A DNA stretch of 64,000 nt. Origin: Sympetrum striolatum (lineage: Eukaryota; Arthropoda; Insecta; Odonata; Libellulidae). The position numbers and the translations under genes were made by a program. Below the pieces are notes generated by a model. It had not been told where the DNA came from. It searched no databases and saw only the letters and a list, made by a program, of their open reading frames with translations. The stretch lies in assembly GCA_947579665.1 (NCBI GenBank), contig OX388344.1, positions 8,488,346-8,552,345 on the forward strand, given 5' to 3'. Positions 1 to 7,666 of this stretch are shown piece by piece. The stretch's first letter is position 1, and each line of letters starts with the position of its first letter.

Positions 1-779
1 CTTTCTCAACAATGCATACCGCGATCATTTCAATTACCACACAGCCATTAAGATAACTATTTTTTAATCTTACCTTGAAAATTTTCCCAATTTACCAGCT
101 AATTACTATGTATGTGGAAGGATCTGGCACATAGTCTTTTTAAGGATGATAGCGACCATTTTGTATTTTCCATAGCAAGATTAACAACCTTAATATTCAC
201 ATTCAACGGAGCACGAAGGTACTTCACGAATTCTGCTACTGCGTCTTCATTTTCAAGGAATAACATATCCTATTCTATATTATATGGTTGAAATTAGGTT
301 ATTCTATCGTATATTGGGTGAAATAATGGAAATATCCGCCTTATTTCTATCACTGAGTAACAAGGAAAATATATATGAAAAAAATTAAAATAAGATATGA
401 GAATTACTCGAAAACAGCGGGTTATTCCTGAAAGATTCGGTGTAGCCTGGGTGTGTAATGTGGGGTTGCCTATACACAGATTGTCTATTTTCTGTCAATT
501 ATTGCAACAAAACTAAGGCCCATTTAGACGAACGGCAATACAGTTTTTCAATACTCTACTTCCTGCATCACCCCATGTTCATAAAAATCCCCGGAGAAAA
601 GTGAGTCTTCCCTTGTAAGATGCTCCTGCTTGTAAGAGGATCTCTTTGATGCTCCTTTCACGAAATAATAAATGGATGGATTTGTAAATTGAATAGTTAA
701 TTACAAAACAGTGTTGATTTTGAATTTTGTGAGATGAGATGTGTTAATTAAACTTCAGAATGATGTAAATGGTACTTAC

Positions 780-1156
780 TTGGCTAGTGAACAGAAATTT
801 TCAGAATTGCGAGATGAAGAAACGTTGGTATGATATTCCTCTTGGGCTTCTTCTTCTTTTTGGAGTTTTGATAAGCGTAAATTACAAAAGTAATTGTCCT
901 TGCATATGTGGCATCGAACACCTTCGTCCCATTCTATGGAAAGCTTCCCAAAATAACGCCACGCAAAGCTCGTTTTACATGAGCTGTACAACAGATAAAC
1001 AATATATTTACAAATGTCTACCTTAAAATCGCCTACAGGCACTTCCAAAGTCATGAAATCAATTGCAAAATTGCAAGCGAAGTGTGAGGACACACGAAGC
1101 AAGCAAACTGGCAGTGAGAGTGGTGTGCTTGTGGAAATTAATCCTAATCGTATCAT
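780..1156 (-). CDS. Unrecognised open segment, possible exon
   Basis: The minus strand stays open for about 125 codons in AT-rich DNA, which is longer than expected by chance. Reading on the minus strand, it ends at a good splice donor, GTAAGT (complement of 774-779), so it could be an internal exon. The translation has a Cys-x2-Cys pair in its second half (VRCHICKDN) and then a Glu-rich stretch followed by Ser/Asn-rich residues. I do not recognise a family. The plus strand over the same bases is also open in places (769-1026 and 1014-1193), so only one strand, or neither, can be coding. No clear acceptor was found at its upstream end. Confidence 0.2.
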
Positions 1157-1193
1157 GTATCGATATCACATAGTACTCAGCGCCCTAGTGTAA
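1014..1193 (+). CDS. Short unrecognised ORF, alternative to the minus-strand reading
   Basis: A 59-codon frame starts at ATG 1,014 and stops at TAA 1,191. Its composition (Lys, Ser, Thr, Glu rich; few hydrophobic runs) is protein-like, and a consensus-like donor (AG|GTGAGT, GT at 1,202) follows just after the stop. The frame is antisense to the longer minus-strand segment at 780-1156. There is no family assignment, and it may be a by-product of that segment. Confidence 0.12.
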   Translation: MSTLKSPTGTSKVMKSIAKLQAKCEDTRSKQTGSESGVLVEINPNRIMYRYHIVLSALV

Positions 1194-2467
1194 AGCCCGA
1201 GGTGAGTTCAATCAGTTCAAAGCGTATCTCTTCGAAGTACTTGTCAGCACATTTCCAATTGTGGGACTTTGTTTTTAAATCCAAGCCACGCCGCTGCCGA
1301 TAAATTTCTGATGGCACGCTATAGTGTTTTCTTCGGTGGCATGGCATAATCAGCGCGGTGCCCACCTCTACTCAGAAGAGATTAGGCTTCCAATACAACA
1401 CACCTCAACACTTTTTCCAAGTCCTTTTCCCAAAGACCAACTACAGAACATCAACGGTACCAACAACTGAATAATACTTTACATTCTATTTCTATGTTTC
1501 ACCTTATTCATTAGTGTGCAATGGATGCAAAAAGGTAAACAATTTACAATGAATGAAATTATTTAGAATTTTCAAAAGATGACCTTGTAAAGCGGGAGTT
1601 CATAAAGTGAGGTTATTCGGTATGTCCAGGGAGTGGATTGCAAGATTGAAGGAAACAATCTTTACATTTTTGGACCAATTAGAGAATATTTGGACCAATC
1701 CAATTTGCCCTCTATAAATTGCTCAAAATCATTCTTCCACATGCTAAAGCTAGTTGAACTGTTTTCTTTCTGCGTGAAAACTGAGAGAACACTGCAGTGA
1801 AAATAAAATATCGAGTAATTTAGTGCAACGATGGACAAAGGAGTAACTGTAAACATTCATTAAACCCATATGGATGTTCTGGAAAAGATTGAGTCGTAGG
1901 TAAGAGAAAATGAGGAAAAAACTGGAATTTAATTTTGATTTGTAGAAAGTAATCACAGTTTTAAATAGTTTCACAGGAGAAAAGTACAGCCTATTGTTTG
2001 ATTTCTGCTCTTTATTGTTGTTAGTGCATTTAAAGCATAAATCTTCACTAAGGTGCTCATAAAGTCATTCTTATCCAAATGTAATCAGAAATGAAGTTGA
2101 AATCAACCAATATGGGCTATGAATCTTGGTTTATGTCCGTTCTAATCTTGAGCTCCTCATAAAAGAGGCTTCCTGTTCCTGCCCTAAGCAAATACTTCCA
2201 GGAAATTTTGGGAGTTTTTTCTCTCTTCCCATGTCCTTGGGCAACTCTGGAGATAAGTCGTATGGTAATATGAATATTATATACTTCTTTCGCTTCTCTT
2301 TAAAACTCTGAAAATTTGAATTCAAATCTGTACCATTAACTTAGAATGGAAGATTTTGATATCCCTAATCTTACTGTAAGACCCTGTAGGTACTTCTCAC
2401 GGGCCATAGATTCACTTCACACAACCTTTAGATTGTTATCTAAATGCATCGCTTTGTTTCTTTCAAG

Positions 2468-2577
2468 GTTTACCACCTCAGATGGCAATGGGGCGTGGCG
2501 GGCCTATGCCTCCTCCAGTGCCAGGGATGCGAGGACCCCCTCCTCCCGGGATGATGCGAGGGGCACGCTGGATGTGA
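2468..2577 (+). CDS. Terminal exon with SmB-like Pro/Met/Gly/Arg tail (partial)
   Basis: A strong acceptor (pyrimidine run ending TTTCAAG at 2,467) opens an exon read in phase 1: two bases, then 35 codons to TGA at 2,575-2,577. The peptide is rich in Pro, Met, Gly and Arg, with short motifs MGRGGPMPPP and GMRGPPPPGM. The second is very close to the proline-rich C-terminal repeats of the spliceosomal core protein SmB/B' (SNRPB). That protein forms part of the heptameric Sm ring on U1, U2, U4 and U5 snRNAs in the nucleus, and its tail is a binding site for WW and GYF domains. The exon is markedly GC-rich against its AT-rich surroundings. Other proline-rich RNA-binding proteins end in similar tails, so the gene name is an inference. 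The globular Sm fold would lie in exons to the left of the window. Confidence 0.5.
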
Positions 2578-3020
2578 TGGGCTCACTCTTAATTATTGGA
2601 ATATGTATAACAAAAAGAGGGATTTCTCTCTGTTACCTTTTATTATGATGTATGCAAGTGTAAAAAGAAAACTTCTTTGACTAAACTATGTTTTGTACAC
2701 ATTCTCAGTAATCTTATTTCTTCCTTATTGTAAAATAATCTTGGGGAACTTAAAAAGCTTGTATAGTGAAGGTCGTGTTATACTTAGTTTCTACATCCTG
2801 TAAATGGAGCTAAGGATACACATAATGTTCATTTTAGGTTGGTTATCATAATTGTTTCTAATTAAATGTAAAATTGAGACTTTAGACTAAGAATATTTGA
2901 GATAAATATGTGATGTTTTTTGTATGGGTTTCTCTATTTCTCTATAGGAAAAACGATTATAAATCACTTAAGAGCCACTTGCCTGAGAATTATTTAGGAT
3001 GGATAGAATGCTAAATCTAC
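2578..3020. other. Probable 3' untranslated region and AT-rich spacer
   Basis: This follows the TGA of the SmB-like exon. It is AT-rich and closed in all frames. The first AATAAA I found downstream on this strand is at 3,076-3,081, inside a dispersed repeat, so the true polyadenylation site is uncertain. Confidence 0.3.
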
Positions 3021-3512
3021 ATGAAAGCATCAGATTAATGGAGGAATTTTGCATAAAAGGAAATGAACTTCGAAAAATAAAGCTCTACTTCCGGTGAACT
3101 GATTTAATCCAAAAACTAATCAACTCTAACAACACCAACCAAAGTCCTATGTATGAAATTTGGTGTTCATACGACAGATAGTTTGCATGTTAGTGACCAC
3201 AAAGTACATAATCAGCAACTTCCGGTTTATCAGTATTTAACTCCTAAAAAATCAGTGATACAAAAATATGTTTCATACAAAAGTTAAAGTAAATTACATT
3301 TTCTAAAATTTTTATTAATAATAGTACATGTATACGAAAGTATCATATTTATGGAGATATTTTGCAAAAAAGGGAATTTGCTTTGAAAAATAAAGCTGGA
3401 CTTCCAGTTAACCGATTCACTCCTAAAACTAATCAACTCTGAAAGCACCTACCACAGTGCCATGTATGAAATTTGGTGTTGATACAACTAATAGTTTTCA
3501 CGTTAGAGCACC
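3021..3512. repeat. Diverged direct duplication of a dispersed repeat
   Basis: Two related stretches of about 180 bp lie in the same orientation, at about 3,021-3,205 and 3,331-3,512. Both contain an AAAATAAAGCT block, a CTTCCGGTGAAC/CTTCCAGTTAAC block, an ACTAATCAACTCT block, and the shared word ATGTATGAAATTTGGTGTT. The spacer holds a shorter third copy (ACTTCCGGTTTATC near 3,220). They are clearly diverged from each other, so this is an old duplication of an unidentified interspersed element. Confidence 0.6.
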
Positions 3513-3631
3513 CACAATCACGCATACACACAAACATACATCATTCCGAAAATGGTCAAAACGTGTTCTAGGGATCCCATTACATGTTTTTCCGTAGAAA
3601 TCTTGAAGTCTATTTTTTTCATGAAAACAAT
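3513..3631 (+). mobile_element. Tail region of a dispersed repeat leading into a hairpin
   Basis: The stretch runs from a CA-rich segment (ACGCATACACACAAACATAC) through GTTCTAGGGATCCCATT to the hairpin listed next. From general knowledge this arrangement resembles the 3' part of small non-autonomous insect repeats, but I cannot assign a family. It is contiguous with the second copy of the direct duplication and may belong to the same element. Confidence 0.35.
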
Positions 3632-3662
3632 ACTTTCTCTATACTACGTATATAGAGAAAGT
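3632..3662. repeat. Perfect 12-bp-arm hairpin
   Basis: ACTTTCTCTATA (3,632-3,643) and TATAGAGAAAGT (3,651-3,662) are exact reverse complements around a 7-base loop, CTACGTA. The hairpin sits at the end of the dispersed-repeat region and is followed by AAAAATGAATAG. Its position suggests a terminal hairpin of a small mobile element. A transcription terminator is not expected in this genome type. Confidence 0.7.
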
Positions 3663-4874
3663 AAAAATGAATAGATGTATATATTATAGACTCCACAGTA
3701 TTTGAGCATTGGATGAATTAGTAAAAGATTCTCCCAGCATTTTTGCAAATTGGTGCATCTACGGAATGTTTTTTTGTAGTACAGAGAAAATATCTAGCAT
3801 CTCTCATCTAAGCTTAATTCAAGGGAACAGGTTATCAAAAAAATTCTATATAATCCACAATCTGTTATCAGAGATTACAATAATAATATTCAAGAGCTTA
3901 AACATAAAATCTATTATACGAATATGAATTGCAGATACTCCCCGACGTACACGTTACATTCTGCACATCTAGTCGTAAGTATGATATGAGGTGTAGCATA
4001 ACGCACCCTCCGTGGAGGTTGATTTCTGCCGCTACGGGGAAGAAGAACTGACCTTGTTTGTTATTATACTTCAAGTTTATATTGTAACAGCTCATATCGG
4101 TATGTTTTAATGATTTTATCAATATCTGAATGTCTTTCCTTAAAAAAATTACAGCTGAGCACAAGACCTTCAAAATAATACGAATAGGAGTGATTTAGTC
4201 CCGGAATATTTTTTTGAAAAGTTGAGAAATAATATGTTGATTACGAATGCAGAAACAAACACTGAATTAAACTCTTATCGCTATATTCTATCAATGAAAG
4301 GATGCTCCTACATCCCAATGAGTCTGAAATCGTTGAATGTAGTTGAAGTATAAGTTGCATATCACTATCTCATTGTTATTCATTAAACATTTATACTGTA
4401 TATTTATGTGGTATATCTCGAACAGTAAGCAGTACATGCTTCCTCAGACTTGCTTCTCTGACACACGGACCAAATATTCTGGGTGCATATCTATGGCTTA
4501 TTTAATCTACTTCATTACTGAAAATAAATTTGAAAATATATCGAAGAGTTTTGTTTATTCAACTGAGCAGATTTCACAATACTGTGTATCCAGTATGCAG
4601 TTCGATTGCGCTGGAAGAATTTTCCAAGGGTATCCAATACATAGTTTGATGCTGGAAAAATAAGACGTTACCAAACATACTTTCAAAATAATATAGATTT
4701 ATTAAAACAGCATACTGTAATAGACATATAACTATTAAAATTTTCAAATATATCATGTTTTAAGTTCTATTTATTTCACTTCTATAGTCTATTCTCGAGA
4801 ACCGTTACTTTGAAGGCATGAAGTTCTGTTTTAATTAGAAGATGAACTTAAGTTGGAGGGAAACTCTGGGAAAA
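3663..4874. other. AT-rich spacer with no recognised gene
   Basis: Several short frames (for example 4,343-4,663 plus and 3,898-4,173 minus) are open, but they show no domain or motif, no convincing splice context and no biased composition. I see no repeat shared with the rest of the window. Confidence 0.4.
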
Positions 4875-5306
4875 CATCATCACTACTAGTTGGGCCAGAC
4901 ACCCTCCCCAACAGGCGCCAACCCCATCCCCATCCCCATCCTTACCGCCCTATGCCAACCTGGGAATACGTTGTCCAACCCATGTGATGCAATCGCTTCC
5001 AAACCGCCCTGGACTCCGCTGACATCATGAGATCTGAACCTAGCACATCAGAGTCTGGACTTAGAATATTGAACGGAAACCTCACAGGCATTTTAAATTC
5101 AATTTTCTGGAAAAATATTTTCCACAGGCAGGGTTTAAATTGCATGCCTCATGGAGTAAAGGAAGCGTTCCATTTGTCTTGACCACACGACCACCACTGT
5201 GTTATTAAAAAAGTTGAACGAAATATTGTATAAGGAGACTCAGAATCACGTCTTGCGACTTTGATTGCGGCAGTTTAAAATGGCAGATATTACTAGGAAT
5301 CGACCC
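4875..5306 (-). mobile_element. tRNA-like SINE or terminal inverted repeat, left copy
   Basis: This GC-richer stretch is the inverted counterpart of 10,976-11,390. On the minus strand it begins with GGGGTCGATTCC (complement of 5,296-5,303), which resembles a pol III B box. It then carries the words CAGTGGTGGTCGTGTGGTCA, TCCAGACTCTGATGTGCT and GGTTGGCATAGGGCGGTAAG, and ends in GTGTCTGGCCCAACTAGTAG. A short GGGGAT tandem lies near 4,922-4,940. The copies differ at many sites, so they are old. They could be two insertions of a SINE-like element, or the terminal inverted repeats of an element holding the polymerase relic between them. Confidence 0.6.
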
Positions 5307-6020
5307 CATGCAGCTCTCTATCTATGTCATGAGACTCAAACCCCTCACGGTGTGGACTTAGAAAATTTAGAATCTTATATACTACATTTTCGGAAAAAGA
5401 TTTTCCTTCATAAGGATTTGAACTACCCGACCCCACACCCCTTAACCCATCACAGCATTGAAAAGAGATGGGTTAATTTAGAGAAATAAAGAGTACTGAT
5501 TCTTACCTGATGACATTACGGGGCGGTGGTTTCTCTAAACTTACAATACAGACAACATGAAGTTCCTTATGCACGACGTCACAAGGATCGAACCCGGTCG
5601 CGTATACTTTGAGCTTAGTCTCGTCCGTCCTTCATATTCTAAATCATCTACAGTCCGAGGAGAGGTCGGGCATTCCAATCGGTTGTTAATTCGAAGAATT
5701 TTAAGTCCGAAATGGGGGAAGTTGGAATTAATGCACTTTATCGATAGTTTTGAATTCGATCTCAGGGTTTTCAGAAATGAAAATTGTCAATTTGAGTACA
5801 CCGCTCATTGACCACCAGCAAATACGTAGTGCAAGTTAAACTTCATAGCCTCATTCGTGATTTTTTTGTCTTTGTCTTTTTTGCTTAGTTAGCACGCGAG
5901 AAGGTTCTCATAAAACTGTAGTCGGTAGGGTATTTTAAGACATATTACGAGGGAACGAACAGGAAGACTTCGTAATTTGAAATGAAATTAAATGAAATAC
6001 ATATTATAAGGTAATTTTAT
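5307..6020. other. Spacer with further tRNA-like B-box motifs
   Basis: No gene is recognised. Two sequences read on the minus strand as pol III B-box-like words: AGTTCAAATCC (complement of 5,414-5,424) and GGGTTCGATCC (complement of 5,585-5,595). The second matches the tRNA T-loop consensus well. No complete tRNA cloverleaf is visible, so these look like fragments of tRNA-derived repeats. The 74- and 84-codon frames here are fragments of the same repeats. Confidence 0.4.
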
Positions 6021-6593
6021 TTACTTTTTTGTAACATGCTGAATGAGTAAATCAGGGTTGTGTTTGAACAATTCACACAGGAATCTTTTCATGGGAAATT
6101 TGTGACCAATATGATGACCACATTGGGTGGTTTCATCATCATCATTATCGTCAAAACATTCCACAAATGCATCTATTTATTGTACAATGAAGTCCACATT
6201 GGTACAGTCATGACTTAGGAAACCATCATCACATCCATTACAAGCAGAAGTCAAATATAATTTAAGATTATGCACAATGTCATTTAAAATCATGGAATTA
6301 ATTTGTTCGCACCATTCTTGGCATTCTTTGATAGCATTCTGAATACATTTGTATAAACTAACCAGACCACACCACGATTCACATCCAAGGTACACACAGT
6401 AACATTCATTCTTCACTATATGGATTATTTTTTCACCATGCAATTTTTTTAAGTTTATATTGACATTTTCACAAAATGACACACACTTATTAATCACAGA
6501 TGAATAATTTTCACTTTCAAAATTGTCGAAGGAAAAAGGAAATGGAATACGGCTAACAAAGAAGTCAGAGAACTTGTGACATTCCTCGAGGGA
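6021..6593 (-). pseudogene. Unrecognised 191-codon frame with one internal stop
   Basis: The minus strand is open from 6,593 down to 6,180, about 138 codons. It is interrupted by one TAA (complement of 6,177-6,179), then continues in the same frame for 51 codons to TAA at 6,021-6,023. An AATAAA signal overlaps that stop (complement of 6,016-6,021), consistent with a gene 3' end. The frame may open at an acceptor AG just upstream (complement of 6,594-6,595). The product is Cys-rich in the middle (CYCVYLGCESWC, SACNGCDDG) and acidic later (DDNDDDE). I do not recognise it. It is divergent from the polymerase relic to its right and could be another gene of the same element or a host fragment. The internal stop could be a mutation or an assembly error. 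Confidence 0.4.
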
Positions 6594-6743
6594 CTATCTG
6601 TTTGGGATGAAGGTAAGTTAAAGAAATTCTTTGGCATAGAATTTATTGTGTAGGATTCGTAATGTGTTATTATAATAATTACTATTAGGTTAGGTTTTCA
6701 CGTACGTATGATTAAATGAGAAATTTTGGTTTGGTTCAAATAG

Positions 6744-7663
6744 ACAACTTCAGTAGTGACGATGGAAATGGTGTCACCGTTAGAAACGCAGCACCATCAA
6801 GGTGATTACAATAGGTGATGGCGATGACAATGAAGGTTTTGAAAATCCTGGTGAGTATTATTAATATCTGAGTTTCATATGCTGTAATTTAATATCCATT
6901 CATGTTTTATATTAATCGTGATTACAGATCAAGACAACGGTGATAATTCATTGTCCTCATCAGTATCAGCCCCGCCAGCATCTGAGTCCACGAATCCGTC
7001 GGAATTGTGAGCAACGGATGAAATTTCTGGTGAGTCGGTTATCAATTTATATTTCAAAGTGTATTTTACGCACTATTCTTAAGTTTAATGAACAGAACCA
7101 GAGAATACATATTGTAATTCAAATTTAATTTCACAAGGTCTTACTGGTGAGAAAGAAGAGGTGAAGAAGGAGGATCAGGATGATAATGTGAAAGGTAACC
7201 TTATCAATCACATTTTTGTAACAAAGTCTTTCTTATTAATTAATTAACCAGTTACATATATAATTTATATTAATAATTATTAATATTATTACAGACCGAA
7301 CCACTGATGATATTAAATTGGATGCATCGATGTTGTCTACTGCGGACGTTTCGCTGTTTCCAAAAGGTAATTAAACTTTTAATTCAATATATGATATTAT
7401 TTTCTGAAAACACTTTTTGTAATGACAGTATATTTAAAAAATTAAATTACCATTTATAACAACGTAATTGCTTAATATTATGATGTTACTTGTTACTTTC
7501 AAATTACATTATTAATTAATCGTTTATAACAAAAGTAAATTCATAATAATTTCATTATTAGTAATTCTCAATATACATATTTAAAGATGGAGGTGTAGTG
7601 CAAACTGGTGGTAAACTGGATGTTCCACCTACGCATCATGCTACCACCAAGAGTACCGACTAA
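6744..7663 (+). pseudogene. String of small phase-1 exons leading in frame into the polymerase relic
   Basis: Five blocks read as exons with GT-AG borders: 6,744-6,850, 6,928-7,029, 7,138-7,194, 7,295-7,366 and 7,587 onward. Donors are GTGAGT, GTGAGT, GTAACC and GTAATT. The acceptors end in TAG, CAG, AAG, CAG and AAG. The three complete middle blocks are 102, 57 and 72 nt, all multiples of three. Every junction is phase 1, so the frame carries through. The peptide is acidic and Ser/Thr-rich without a recognised domain. The frame passes TAA at 7,661 and then directly enters the ATG at 7,667 of the polymerase relic. Breaks are visible: 6,744-6,850 is one base short of a multiple of three, and 6,928-7,029 holds a TGA. 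A possible further exon ends at GTAAGT 6,613 but overlaps the minus-strand frame. Confidence 0.5.
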
Positions 7664-7666
7664 AAC

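Larger units (their letters stand above)
1..2467. other. AT-rich non-coding flank with two weak exon-like segments
   Basis: I see no gene I can name here. The stretch is AT-rich with frequent stops in all frames, apart from the two candidate segments listed separately (780-1156 minus, 1014-1193 plus). The last part, up to the pyrimidine-rich acceptor at 2,455-2,467, would be intron if the terminal exon at 2,468 belongs to a host gene whose earlier exons lie left of the window. A GC-richer block at about 1,200-1,370 does not match anything I recognise and may be an old repeat. Confidence 0.4.

Noticed and set aside
2346..2648. 100-codon plus-strand ORF across the proline-rich exon
   Set aside because: It uses a different frame from the acceptor-defined exon and gives a Ser/Arg/Asp mixture without family resemblance.
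4343..4663. 106-codon plus-strand ORF
   Set aside because: No motif, no splice context, and composition typical of AT-rich spacer.
5414..5595. tRNA gene suggested by B-box-like words
   Set aside because: No acceptor stem, anticodon arm or correctly spaced A box could be found, so only repeat-derived fragments are supported.
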